From positions 33,090,082 to 33,154,081 of the forward strand of contig OX421507.1 of the NCBI GenBank assembly GCA_949126835.1: 64,000 bases of DNA. Direction: 5' to 3'. The translations under genes and the position numbers were made by a program. The notes beneath the pieces were generated by a model. That model did not search any database. It was not told the origin of the DNA and saw only the letters and a list, made by a program, of their open reading frames with translations. Each line of letters begins with the position of its first letter. Position 1 is the first letter of the stretch. Below, one piece after another: positions 23,720 through 37,473 of this stretch. Source of the stretch: Anisus vortex (lineage: Eukaryota; Mollusca; Gastropoda; Planorbidae).

Positions 23720-25590
23720 CACTTGAAAGCACCTGCAATCATAAGAAATGTGGAAGCAACTTGAATGTTTTTCTTTAAATGTGTCATATTGTGCATACAA
23801 AGCAATGACATTCTTGATATATTTATTTCACCAACTTTGCTTCTGTTATTTACCAAGTGAGTAAAAAAAAATTGCTAAGTACACCATCTGTTTTTAAAAT
23901 AACAATAATCTCTCAGCAATCCTTTTTATAGTTAATAAATATTTATCAATTTTGATATTGTTGTAACTTTAAACCAACATAGACCAAAAAAACAACAACA
24001 ATAAACTAGTGAGAAAATTATATTGGTCCCACTCTGAGGAAAAATCTGGTCAAGATTTTTACAGTAAAGAAATGTGGATAAAAATCTGCATTTTAAAAAT
24101 TAGGCCTATATAATTAGTTCACATTTACATTATAGACAATATAATGTAGCCTAGTTAGTATATATTACTTTACTTGTATGGAAACTAATCAGTATTTTCT
24201 TCCTTTTTTGTCCAATGACTTACTATATAGTAAGCTTAATCTTGTATTATATCTTGGTTAAATATTGGTGACTTCAGTAATTCGCTAATTTTTTTTTCTT
24301 GTATGTATATGAAATGTGAATTGCTGGAATTTATGGTATATGTGTATCTCAATACCTACTTTATTTAACATATTTAGCAGCAAAAAAAGGATTTTATATC
24401 CTCAAGAATTTAAAACAATTTTTAAAAAATGCATTAAAACAAAAGTAAAGAAATATTTCATCAAAATATACATGAAAAATACATTGCCTACAGCAGAGAG
24501 TGGCATTGTGGGAGGTAAATAAGCTCCCACTATTGTTGAGGAATTGCTGTATTTCATTTTATTAAAAATACATCCTTTGTAAATGGTTAAATTAAAAATA
24601 GAAATGATTTTAAAACAGCACATTTATGGTTTAGATGACACTAGGAAACTCGGAATATAAGGTCAATAAGAGTTTGCATCTTTTGCTTCAACAATTTAAT
24701 TTTCACTTAATTTTTTAAAGTTAACAAAAATATAAATGGTAAATTCAACATTAAGTCCAAATATGCTAGTGTTCAGTTCCTACAAAGTCATAAAATATGT
24801 TTATAAGAACTTAAAATACACATTTTAAATATTCACTTAAGACATTAAGATAAGATAAGTTTATGAGAGACCTGGAAAAACTATTTTTAAAAGTTATTTG
24901 GGCTAGTTAGTGCAAGCATTTGGTAAAAAAAAATATAATGTTGCAACATATGCCACTTTTTATGAACTACGAAGCAATCTTCATTGCGAAACAAAATTTG
25001 TATTTCATTTACAAGACAATTTTTCTCAATAATTCTTTTTCTATTTCTATTTTGAAAAAAGACTATCCTTCAAGACAATGTTGTAGAATGGAGAAAAAAA
25101 AAATGATTTTCATTAACATGTAGGCATATACCTAATGCTTACTACTAGATGCTAAACATTCCCACTTTTAAAAAGAAGAGATTTAACTCTTAAAAGAAAT
25201 TATATTTATTACAGATGTGTAATGTGCAGCATATTTAAAACAGGAGAAAAACATCAAAATCCAAAGAAATCTAGGCCAAATTATTTATAATTCCAGAATT
25301 TCATTATGTTTTATGAAGAATTGGTTTCTTCATTGTGTACACATATAAAATAATAATTATTGTTTATTATTGTGTAAGCTAAATACATAAACAAAAGAAC
25401 CTATTGTTTAAAGATTGTGAAATGTTTTATTCATTTCCATTTTTGACAAATTGTCAAAATAAAACAAATATGAATATCATCTCTGAAGTAATCTAATGTA
25501 AACTCTGACTCATTATCCCTGAGAGGCATTAGCATACCAGTTGTTGTTTTTTTCTGTCCCATCGGATGAATCTGGTGGATCTCATGAACA
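23720..25590. other. Intergenic region without recognised genes
   Basis: AT-rich; only short frames without domain features. It may contain further 3' UTR of the GTPase gene. Confidence 0.45.
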
Positions 25591-25593
25591 TGT

Positions 25594-26707
25594 ATACACC
25601 CCAAGACAATATGCTACCAAATATAACTTAAACTATCAGCAGCAAAACATCAATACACCCCAAGACAATATGCTACCAAATATAACTTAAACTATCAGCA
25701 GCAAAACATCAATACACCCCAAGACAATATGCTACCAAATATAACTTAAACTATCAGCAGCAAAACATCAATACACCCCAAGACAATATGCTACCAAATA
25801 TAACTTAAACTATCAGCAGCAAAACATCAATACACCCCAAGACAATATGCTACCAAATATAACTAAAACTATCAGCAGCAAAACATGTATACACCCCAAG
25901 ACAATATGCTACCAAATATAACTTAAGCTATCAGCAGCAAAACATGTATACACCCCAAGACAATATGCTACCAAATATAACTAAAACTATCAGCAGCAAA
26001 ACATGTATACACCCCAAGACAATATGCTACCAAATATAACTAAAACTATCAGCAGCAAAACATGTATACACCCCAAGACAATATGCTACCAAATATAACT
26101 AAAACTATCAGCAGCAAAACATGTATACACCCCAAGACAATATGCTACCAAATATAACTTAAACTATCAGCAGCAAAACATGTATACACCCCAAGACAAT
26201 ATGCTACCAAATATAACTTAAACTATCAGCAGCAAAACATGTATACACCCCAAGACAATATGCTACCAAATATAACTTAAACTATCAGCAGCAAAACATG
26301 TATACACCCCAAGACAATATGCTACCAAATATAACTTAAACTATCAGCAGCAAAACATGTATACACCCCAAGACAATATGCTACCAAATATAACTTAAAC
26401 TATCAGCAGCAAAACATGTATACACCCCAAGACAATATGCTACCAAATATAACTTAAACTATCAGCAGCAAAACATGTATACACCCCAAGACAATATGCT
26501 ACCAAATATAACTTAAACTATCAGCAGCAAAACATGTATACACCCCAAGACAATATGCTACCAAATATAACTTAAACTATCAGCAGCAAAACATGTATAC
26601 ACCCCAAGACAATATGCTACCAAATATAACTTAAACTATCAGCAGCAAAACATGTATACACCCCAAGACAATATGCTACCAAATATAACTTAAACTATCA
26701 GCAGCAA
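25594..26707. repeat. 59-bp minisatellite, about 19 copies
   Basis: Highly homogeneous unit containing ACACCCCAAGACAATATGC and AACTATCAGCAGC. The first copies carry CATCAATACACC and later ones CATGTATACACC. No matching exon boundary lies nearby. Confidence 0.95.
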
Positions 26708-27188
26708 ATCCGGCCATTATGAAAGTCTTGAGTTAAAATCAACGTTATGTCAACTCTGACCATCTACCCAGTATGTTTTGGTAATGAAAACTGTTGAATG
26801 CTTCTTCACTAGCCCCATGGCCCAACATGGTCGGAAAATGACAAAATTGTCACTTTAAAAAAATAATCAATGGCATTCAAAATACAAATAAATCTTCAGT
26901 CATATTTCAATCCATTACTGCTGATATAAAAATCTATGATATGAACCATTCAAATGTCTTACCTTTTTTTATGTTCTTTGTGAATTCATTAGTGCATCAA
27001 TTTATCATAAATATTTTTCTTGAATATTTTTTATGTCTTCTGATATGCTAAAAGGAGGTTTGTTTAAATTCACATTTAAATAGCAATATTTAATGTTTTA
27101 GTTATTGACAAGTCTTAAATATTATGCATCCATAAAGGTTCAAAGTGTACCACATTTCCTGTCCCATTCATTCATTTGTTAAAAAAAT

Positions 27189-27320
27189 ATGTCTTTGTGC
27201 TGCGTTACTGGTTGTACTGCAAATAATTAAAGATGTAGAGGATTAAATTTTATTTCATCTAAAAGATGTTGCCGAAAGAAAACGATGGATTGTGAACATC
27301 AGACGATGTGAAGAATCACT
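27189..27320 (+). pseudogene. Decayed THAP-domain fragment
   Basis: ATG at 27189 opens a frame reading MSLCCVTGCTANN, matching the start of THAP zinc fingers (Cys-x2-4-Cys after the initiator). A stop follows. About 60 bases on, another frame gives ERKRWIVNIRR, matching the conserved Trp-containing helix. THAP domains occur in P-element-like transposases and host regulators; which one this was cannot be told. No C-terminal zinc ligands were recognised. Confidence 0.5.
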
Positions 27321-27772
27321 TATTTATAATCTCAAACTTATTGCTTAATGCAAACCAAATTTCATTTTTTTTTTTATGTATCTACAACCTACAAATTGTG
27401 TTTTTTTAATTTAATTGTTTAAAATTTTAATTAAAATTATTTTATAAACAAAGCATAATTTAACTTAACGTGACTAACACTTTGAGTATTAATTATCGCC
27501 TTTTCACTTTTGATGTTAAAAATAAATTTTTCATAGCTAATCTTGTAGCCTTTATATAATTCTAAAAGACATGAACTAGTTTTAGAGGTTAAAATCAATT
27601 GTCAAACATCAGCAAAAGCATGTTTTTTGTTTACAGAAAAGGCACCTGAAGTTCATGATCTCTTCTGTTTGAAAAGGTCAGGCTTCATTTAGACTTGTCA
27701 ATAGGGCTCGTGAAATAATTTTCTTTATCTAACATTGTCACTGACCTTCACATTATTTTTTTATTTTTATGT
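27321..27772. other. Intergenic sequence, nothing recognised
   Basis: AT-rich, no gene seen. Confidence 0.4.
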
Positions 27773-27784
27773 ACATTTGGCACA

Positions 27785-28020
27785 GGGGCACAGTAGCTGT
27801 GTGGCAGTTTTCTGCTGGCGTTCTGAAGGTCATGGGTTTGAATCCTGGTGCAGGCTAGGATTTTTGTGGTTCTGGAGGGTGTCCCTGAGTCTACCCAGCT
27901 CTGATGGTTACCTGACCTTAGTTGGGGTAAAGTAAAGGTGCTGGCCACACAATCACCTAGTATGCCGTGGTCACAGGCCCTATGGATCAATTTGGTCAGA
28001 CAGGATACTTTACCTTTTTT
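27785..28020 (+). mobile_element. tRNA-derived SINE, 236 bp, with perfect 12-bp duplication
   Basis: The head has the polymerase III B-box-like GGGTTTGAATCC. The body has GTCCCTGAGTCTACCCAGCT and TTAGTTGGGGTAAAGTAAAG, shared with the copies at 30800, 40648, 44619 and 46261. ACATTTGGCACA occurs on both sides (27773-27784 and 28021-28032). Confidence 0.88.
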
Positions 28021-28049
28021 ACATTTGGCACACATACTTACGGTAGTAG

Positions 28050-28436
28050 CCATCAGTTTTATTACAGAATGATCCCCAATTCTACAGGGACCCAGTGATT
28101 TTGTTCTACATAGCCATCAGTTTTATTACAGAATGATCCCCAATTCTACAGGGACTTAGTGATTTTGTTCTACATAGCCATCAGTTTTATTACAGAATGA
28201 TCCCCTATTCTACAGGGACCCAGTGATTTTGTTCTACATAGCCATCAGTTTTATTACAGAATGATCCCCTATTCTACAGGGACCCAGTGATTTTGTTCTA
28301 CATAGCCATCAGTTTTATTACAGAATGATCCCCAATTCTACAGGGACCCAGTGATTTTGTTCTACATAGCCATCAGTTTTATTACAGAATGATCCCCAAT
28401 TCTACAGGGACCCAGTGATTTTGTTCTACATATGTG
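28050..28436 (+). repeat. 64-bp minisatellite, 6 copies
   Basis: Unit containing CATCAGTTTTATTACAGAAT and CTACAGGGACCCAGTG. It starts 18 bp after the SINE target duplication. Each unit includes TTTTATTACAG, which looks like a 3' splice site, but no known exon adjoins it. Confidence 0.93.
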
Positions 28437-28464
28437 GGTAAAATCTCAGCAGGGACATTCCGTA

Positions 28465-28700
28465 CCAACATAATAATAATAATAATAATAACGGTGCTTA
28501 TATAGCGCATATCCCGTTGGTGACAGTTCTATGCGCAGACGACAGTTACATAATACAGACAGACAACAAAATATGTAGTAATACGCTAATTCTGCTGACA
28601 AAATAGGTGAGTCTTCAGCCGGCTCCTGAAGGTGTCATAGCTAGGGCTCTGGCGAAGCTGTAGTGGGAGGTGATTCCAAGCGGACTGTCCTGCGTAGGAA
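28465..28700 (+). mobile_element. Interspersed repeat fragment starting with an AAT run
   Basis: (AAT)n followed by ACGGTGCTTATATAGCGCAT and a more GC-rich body. This start resembles a dispersed repeat common in aquatic invertebrate genomes. The sequence at 39185-40080 may be the other half of the same family. Family identity is from memory and is an inference. Confidence 0.5.
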
Positions 28701-30795
28701 AATGAACGTAACATAAAGGAGAGAAGAGATAATTATGTCTCATTCCTTATTGAAAATCTAGATTGTTTCTTGATTTTGTGGTGTTTTATCATTGCATTTT
28801 GAATTTTCCATAAAAATTCATCCCAGATTCATGATTACATATAATATATTATATATCTTGGCCACACCTTTTCTTCGCCTGGGATTTCCAGCCTAGTCCT
28901 TGTCGGGCCACACTATTCCCTGTTCTTCTCAAGCTTGTCAAATCCATCCCCATTTGCACTTTTTAATCCCATTGCCAATGGGTTTTTATTGGTTATATAG
29001 AGATTCGTAGAGTTGGGTAGAAATAGATTATACAGATAGATAGACAAATAGATCTAGAACATCAAAGCAATGGAACAAGTTATTATTACGACTTCTTGAT
29101 ATTATATTAAATGAAATTTGAGTTATAAGGTAATAATAGTTGTGTTTCATAGGTACATTCTTCAACATTAAAACAATACTGTTAGTTAAATTTTGCTTTT
29201 ATTTTAATAAAATTCAGATTATAGAAAGGAAGAATTTCTTCACATGCCATAAGCACAAAATGGATTCAGATGAAAGAGTAAAAGTATTACACATAAACTG
29301 ATGTCGTATTGCATTAGGATATTCGTTTTTCTGCCAGTTACAATTTATAGAGTTTTAAAAATTCTAGATCTTTTTTTAAAAATTGATTGTCTGTCTCTAG
29401 TCCGTGTATACAGATAAGAGAAAGTTACAAAATACGTAAACATAAAAATAAAACATATTTGTTACGCTCAATTCCTGTGCACCCACCCCACTCCTAGCCA
29501 TAGTTTTGAATATTATGTTAAATCTGCTCAACATTTATATATATATATATATACATATATTTATATTTTTTTATATGTTTGTTTTTGCTGCCACTTGTAA
29601 TATAGACAAAATATTATTTTTTTTTTGTATTTATGTATATGTAAAATACACTCATGTAATAACAGATGAAGCCTTCCCATGTGTGTTTTATTGTGTCAGT
29701 GAGATGATGATGTTTGCAAGAAACTAATATGAAAATCTGTATATTATTTTTTTTTTTTAAATCACACAAAATATTACAGATAATATAAATCATAAACTGA
29801 TGCAATACTAAAATTACAATCTCAATTACACCTGTGTCATGTAGATGTATTTTTATATACCAGTAATGTTTTTAAATATATATATCTATTTATAAAAACA
29901 AGAACAACTGGTTGGTTAATTGAATGTATGTTAATAGCTAATGCATTCACTGTGTGAAAGAGAATTCCATTTTTTTTATTATGATAGGGAAAAAGAGAAA
30001 ATTATTAGAATTTTTTTTTTGTATTGATAACAAGTGCTTGTATGAAACAAAATGTTTTTTGATTGTTGAACAAAACCAAACCTTAAATCCAACATTAAAA
30101 AGATTTACACCAGTCAAATATTACCATTCATTAAAAAGAAAATTCATACAATATTCATGTTGACATTGATACATCATTTTTTTCTATAGTGCTGACATAA
30201 GTGGAATATTAAGTTCTGGAAATGTATCTAGATACCACAATATTTTATTCCTATTTACTTTGGTTCATCCCTCTAGTCATTGTAATAAAAACTTTGTAAC
30301 CATTATTTTGTATGTATGAGTGTGTTTGTTTACAGCAACACTTTAACACAGTGACCCTTGGCCTTTGACCCATGCTCTACATTGTGCCTGTACATCCCAA
30401 ATATACTGATCATGTTTTTTGTGTGCCTCCAACATTTGAAGATCACTTTGTAAACTCCTTTTTTATTTGAATGTGCCTGAGCCCCAAGTTATGTATTATC
30501 TTTTCTCTGTTCTCATCTTCACTCATTTCATACCAGAAAAGAGACATTAAAACCTATTGCATCCACTAGGACAGGGGAGACAATCCTAATTTCAGAGACA
30601 TGAAATACCACTTGAGGCTGAACTAGATAAACATTCATTAATCAGTGAAGACTTAAACCTTTTTAAAACTATACAATGAATCCTCTCACAGGCTGAATAT
30701 ATCAGTAATTGTATGCAGGGCCAAATGTGGCCCATGGGCCTTAGTTTAACTTCAATGAACTATTATAAAATATAATAGTTTTTTTTCTTCACTAA
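28701..30795. other. Intergenic region, nothing recognised
   Basis: AT-rich with short low-complexity frames; no gene seen. Confidence 0.4.
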
Positions 30796-30799
30796 CCTT

Positions 30800-31000
30800 C
30801 CACTAGGATTTTTTCCCAGGACTTTAGGGCGTCCCTGAGTCTACCCAGCTCTGATGGGTACCTGACATTAGTTGGGGTAAAGTAAAGGCGGCTGGGCATT
30901 GTGCTGGGCACACAATCCCTAGTATGCATGGCCACAGAAACTGATGAACGCTGCTTCACCAACCTTATGATCAATTTGGTCCAAAGGGTACTTTTTTTTT
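30800..31000 (+). mobile_element. 5'-truncated SINE
   Basis: Begins in the middle of the SINE (CACTAGGATTTTTTCCCAGG) and contains the body motifs of the full copies plus a terminal T run. The tRNA-like head is missing. Confidence 0.75.
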
Positions 31001-32113
31001 TACCGTCCACGACCATTAATATAACCATTTGCATTACCAGGCTAGTCTTTTATCACCAGACACTTAGTTTTTCTACTAATCAATTTGACCACCCTAGCCA
31101 GGATGTATATATAAAGAGTTTATTTTCAAAATGGTTTTATAACTACACAATGATGGTTACTTTTAAGTAAAAACTTTTTAGACAGAAAAATATAGGAATA
31201 GACAAGGATTAAAGGAATAATTAAATTAATAATTAAATAATTAAGGGAATAATTATATCCATGGCCTGAATTCTAGTTTTTCAGTTGTTGTTTTTTAATA
31301 GAACATAACATTTCCCTCATACAAGGGTACCTAATTGAAAAACAGACAAAAAATGATGCAACCTTTTACTGGTCTTGGGCAGAATGTTTCATTTAATGAA
31401 GACACTCTTAATTTTGTTTGCTATTTAAATCAAGACCATTGATTGCATTACTGAGTTGTTTTTTATGCATAACTGTAATTGTGGTGAATCACATGGGAAA
31501 TAAATGACAAGAGAGTGGTAAGTGGTCAAGTATTCACTGATTGATATGCAGTATATAGCTGAAAATTAACTGGTAATGGAAAGTTTTAAATACATTAAGA
31601 TACAGTAGAACAAAATACATTCTAAAAGTCTTTAACCTTGGCTCAAACCAGAATTTTATTTAAAAAAAACAACTGAAATAAATATTTTTACAACTTGTTT
31701 AAAATCAATTTGTTACATTTTTGCCAACATATTTTACATTTTTTAAAATAGAAAAAAATGTATACACATAGATTTGTATGTTTTCACTGTAACAAATATT
31801 GTATAGAATCAAACATATCACAAAATACTTTGTTTTTTTTTTTGCTTTGTTTACTTCCACAGTGTTAATGTTTACAAAATGTGCAATATAACACTTTGTG
31901 TTTCCATGGTGACACTATATACAAACAAAATCAGCCAATCATTGCCTGCATAAAATATACTTTTCTTTAAAGAAATTATTTTACTTTTCTTCTTTTTTGT
32001 TGTCTAATTAACAAATTTTGAACATTTACAGCTCTGGAGGTTTTAACAGTAACAATATTTTAACATCAACAACCTAAATACACACAGCTGTAACACAATT
32101 TAGTTTTAAGCTA
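31001..32113. other. Intergenic region and 3' UTR side of ZMYND12
   Basis: AT-rich, no gene. A minus-strand AATAAA (31655-31660) lies about 460 bases past the ZMYND12 stop and is one candidate poly(A) signal. Confidence 0.4.
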
Positions 32114-35100
32114 CTAATTAGTGGTGCCTTGCCTTTCACACAGTTTCATAAATTCCACCAAAGATTTTGAGAACTCGTCATCCTTGACCTTGTCGCTTTC
32201 AACAATAGCTTTTCTACCAAACTCTTTAGCCTGAAAAAAAAATGTATTAAAAAAAGATCAAAATTATAGCATTAATTACAGAGAACTGTAGAAAAAAACT
32301 AGATTAATATACAAATAAAAGGGTTAGGGTTAGGGTTAGGATTAATATACATGTCCTAAGAAAAGAAGAAGAGGCAAAGACTTGCTAAAGAATACAACAA
32401 GTTATATAGTACAAATTTAAACTTCAATATGTTTTTATTGTATTCAAATGGATTTTAGTAGAATCTTTGGTATCCTAGTAAAGTTTTAATATATATTTTA
32501 AGTGAATTATTTCACTTGCACATATAATTTAAAAAGTGACCTTTTTAATATCACCAAGGACAAAATACAACATTGCCAGGGCGTGGCAGGTCTTAGCAAC
32601 ATCCTGAGCTTGACGATTCACTTGATGATCTCTGATGTCATAAATTGAGGTCAGAATTTGAATGGCTTCTGCATCTTGAGCAGCATCTACAAAACCAAGA
32701 ACAAATTGCATGGTGTTATTGTAATGATGTTGAAACTAACTTGACATCTGCTACAGAGACCACAACTCTAAAGAAACTGTATGAGCCAGTATTATTATAG
32801 TAATAACCAGTATTAACCAGGCCATCAGGCACTATGACTACTTCCTAAAAATAGTAAAATAAAAGCACAATTTGGACTGGTAAGGCTTTGTTCTCAATAC
32901 TTGCGAGAACCATCCTGCGAGGTACCTGAGGTACAACATGATGAGAGAGAAAAAGACAACTGTTAGAATGGTAATTTTAGATACTTTACAGTAGGTCATT
33001 GGACTAGAAATTGAACAAACTATATAAACAAAAGAACAGACGATATAAATATATGGAGGAGCATAAAAGCTTGTAAGGGAAATAACATGAGTGTAAGTAG
33101 AGTGGTGCTCTGAAGTTGGAGGAATGATGTGATAATTAGGCCATTACACTTTTGCCACTCCAGCTGTATTTCTTGGGTACAAAACAGTTCAAAAATATTT
33201 TTTCAGAATTACATTACAGTGATTATTCATTGAGAACTCTAACAACTGTATCAATATAATGAATCATCAGCAAGTATGTGTTATATGTGGCCAGTAATCA
33301 GCAAGTATGTGTTATATGTGGCCAGTAATCAGCAAGTATGTGTTATATGTGGCCAGTCAGCAAGTATGTGTTATATGTGGCCAGTAATCAGCAAGTATGT
33401 GTTATATGTTGCCAGTCAGCAAGTATGTGTTATATGTGGCCAGTAATCAGCAAGTATGTGTTATATGTGGCCAGTAATCAGCAAGTATGTGTTATATGTG
33501 GCCAGTCAGCAAGTATGTGTTATATGTGGCCAGTAATCAGCAAGTATGTGTTATATGTGGCCAGTAATCAGCAAGTATGTGTTATATGTTGCCAGTCAGC
33601 AAGTATGTGTTATATGTGGCCAGTAATCAGCAAGTATGTGTTATATGTGGCCAGTAATCAGCAAGTATGTGTTATATGTGGCCAGTCAGCAAGTATGTGT
33701 TATATGTGGCCAGTCAGCAAGTATGTGTTATATGTGGCCAGTAATCAGCAAGTATGTGTTATATGTGGCCAGTCAGCAAGTATGTGTTATATGTGGCCAG
33801 TAATCAGCAAGTATGTGTTATATGTGGCCAGTAATCAGCAAGTATGTGTTATATGTTGCCAGTCAGCAAGTATGTGTTATATGTGGCCAGTAATCAGCAA
33901 GTATGTGTTATATGTGGCCAGTAATCAGCAAGTATGTGTTATATGTTGCCAGTCAGCAAGTATGTGTTATATGTGGCCAGTCAGCAAGTATGTGTTATAT
34001 GTGGCCAGTCAGCAAGTATGTGTTATATGTGGCCAGATGTGTTGTGATTGTGTTATATGTGGCCAGATGTGTTGTGATTGTTTTATATGTGGCCAGATGT
34101 GTTGTGATAGAATTAGTTGAAATAATTAAAGGAGAAAATTTATGAATTCAGAGTAAACCTCCATTGAGGTCATTATATCTGATTATCTTTTTATCATATA
34201 TAATTTTGTACATAGTATAATAAACATTAGGACTCTGGATGATACTAAGAAAGACATAGAATCCTGAGGATTGAAAGACAATATTTTGAATGTCTTTGGT
34301 TTGTGCCCGTGGTTGCCACAAGACTAAAGGATATATTGGCTATAGGATAGGTAAATAGTGAAAAAATAATGCTTTTCGGCAATAAAAAAGCTTCAAAAAT
34401 ACAATTTTAATCCTTTTGCTTACATTAAAAACATAAACAACAATATGATACCTTAAGCCAAAAAGATTATTTCACAAAAAAGCCCCCTCATTAGATGAGC
34501 TTATTAAAGAAGATTATAGATAATTTTTGCCACGCCACTCTTCCTAAACAGATTAAAGTTAAAGGTAAAGGCAATGACTCTTAATGAAAAATTGTCCATT
34601 AAATATTTCAAAATAAAAAGTTTTATTGAAGTTTGTGTCATTTAAAAATATTTTGAATCTAAGATATATATTAAAAATAAGTAATGTTAATGATATAGTA
34701 ATACTGAAATATCTAAGTAGGTATAATGAATATGCTGTTTACTATTAAGTGTTAAAACAAGAAAGGTTGGCCCATTGGGCTAGTACACACCTGTTTAGTG
34801 GCCATGGCATACAAGAACATTGTGTGCCCAGCTAAGTGTCTATTCACCTTTACTTTTCGTCAACTATTGTCATATACCATACAATACTCATTAAAGCTGT
34901 GTACAAAAAATAATGTATTTGGCCTGAATTTGAACCCAAGCTCTTTGGAATGACAATTTGAACTTGCTTCAGCTAGACCGAGTTAAAAGGTCTCTGAAAT
35001 ACCGTCCAAGTCCGAAGGGCTCTTTCGTCCAGGCCATAACAATAGGTTTGAGCTCAGCTCTGTCCGATCTGGAGCCACCCCACGACATGCCAAAGGCGTG

Positions 35101-37167
35101 GCGTGCCATGTAACAGTGAGGATTCCGCAGCTAGGTTGCCCACTGCGGTTCCCCTAAGGATCATTATCGTGGTGACTCGCCCGTATATATTCACTGTCAC
35201 CCGGTAGCACAGATCCTATACTATAGGTACAGACATCCAGGCACCGGGTGGTTCTTGAGACGGGGTTGCAGCGTCCATTGCTTCCTCCCCACCGACACCC
35301 CGTGGCCTCTCGGCAGTGCAATGGGTCTCGGACCCGCTGTGGGAGCTGTCCCCCATGCAGTCGCCCGCCGGTGTATTCTTAATGGGAACGTATCGGCGGT
35401 TTACACACTTCGCCAGTCTTTGAGGTACAGAAGTAGCAGCTAGACTGGCATGTTTCTTTATTACAGGTTTATTCCAAGTAGACTAAATATGTAAACGCCA
35501 TTTTCTATTTCACAATTATCGGACTTACCCAAGCCACTGGATATTTCTTCAAATAATCCTTTCACAGGCCCAATCATTCTGGATCTAGATTTAGCTGCAT
35601 CTTCTTCAGAGGGAACAGTTGTCTTAATTATGTCAGACAAATGTTTATGCCAGATGGTTATGACCTAAAAACAAAAGTTTGCCAAACATACACAATTAGT
35701 GAAATGAGTCCTACAAATTCATTTAAGGCTATCTAGCATTTGTAAATTTTTTGATTGATTCAGCATTAAATTTGGACAGTTTACGGAAATGAATTTAGCA
35801 GTTATCACAGAGCATCAACTACAACTAAACCTAAAAAAAAAATATAATATATATAAATATAATATTTTAGAATATGTAAACAAATGTACATGGTTTTACA
35901 ACTAATATAATTAAAATCTTTAAAAAAAAAAAATTAAAGGTGCTTTTTAAAAACCATTATCTTAAAAAATGACTACCAGTAAATTATCTAACAAGATGCA
36001 AATCTACATTCTCATTATATGCCTTATGTCTTTAAAAGGCCTCGTTGTTTATAGAAAGCTTACTTGTTTATTGACAGCTTACCTGTCTATTGAAAATTTA
36101 CCTGTCTATTGAAAATTTACCTGTCTATTGAAAATTTACCTGTCTATTGAAAATGTACCTGTCTATTGAAAATTTACCTGTCTATTGAAAATTTACATGT
36201 CTATAGAAAGCTTAACTGTCAATTGAAAACTTACCTGTCTATTAAAAAACTCACCTGTCTATTGAAAACTTACCTGTCTATTGAAAACTTACCTATCTAT
36301 TGAAAACTTACCTGTCTATTGAAAACTTACTTGTCTATTGAAAACTTACCTGTCTGTTGATAACTTACCTGTCTATTGAAAATTTACCTGTCTATTGAAA
36401 ACTTACCTGTCTATTGAAAACTTACCTGTCTATTGAAAGCACATTGGTCAAATTGAAAACTTACATGTCTATTGAAAATGTACCTGTCTAAAGAGAGAAT
36501 CAGCAATGCTCATCTTGCCTTGCCGAAAGAAAACATTGGCCATATGAAAATAGCCACCTGATGTACGAATACTCTCTGTTCCAAACTCTTCAGATGAATG
36601 ATAAATCTAATTAGAAGAAGCAAATAAAATAAGTTAATGCAATTTAAATACTATATAGGCCAGTGGGTTAGCCAATGAAAAATAAATTGTATTTATATCA
36701 TTTTTTAACATAGTATAAATAGTTTCAGTTTCAACTTTAAGAATGAATTTTTTTTAAATTACTGTTCATTACAATGTTAATTATGAATGGTTTGCAATGG
36801 ACTATTAGAGAATTATTTATGCAACTCATTTAGCTCAAAAAAAATTATTAGATTCTTACCAGTAAGTTATAGCAAAATTAATTAAAATGGATTACTCCCT
36901 TAAAAAAGTTTTGTTAATGGCACTTTTACTCACATCATCAGCAAAGTTAAGAAGAGATTCCAGGAAATTTCCTTTGGCAGCGTATAGTAAGCCTAAATTT
37001 CTGTACAGTTTTGACTGGATTGCTCTGGGACAATCAGGGGTCTTCAAGACTGTCCACTGAGCTTTTGTTAAATACTCTTCAGCTTGGACTAGCTTATTCA
37101 AACCTAAAACGAATATATACTGTAATATATAAACAGAGAGAGAGAGAAAGAGAGAGAGAGAGAAAGA

Positions 37168-37215
<48 letters not shown>

Positions 37216-37361
37216 TAGAAAGACAAAGAGAGAAAGAGAAAGAGAGAAAAAGAGAGAGAAAGAGAAAGAGAGAGAGAGAAAGAGAGAGAGAGAAAGGAGA
37301 AAGAGGGAGAGAAAGAGAGAGAAAGAGAGAGAGAGAGAGAAAGAGAGAAAGGAGAAAGAGG

Positions 37362-37411
<50 letters not shown>

Positions 37412-37439
37412 AAGAGAGAAAGGAGAAAGAGGTAGAGAA

Positions 37440-37473
<34 letters not shown>

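Noticed and set aside
25594..26707. CRISPR-like regular array
   Set aside because: The units are contiguous 59-bp repeats without unique spacers, in a eukaryotic genome.
32322..32340. Telomere or chromosome fusion point
   Set aside because: Only three GGGTTA units inside an intron; too short for a fusion scar.
33338..34145. 260-codon Cys/Tyr/Val frame
   Set aside because: Lies entirely inside the 28/31-bp minisatellite within a ZMYND12 intron.
35255..35443. 62-residue frame in the GC-rich island as a gene
   Set aside because: No homology recognised, and neighbouring ZMYND12 exons already account for the full protein.
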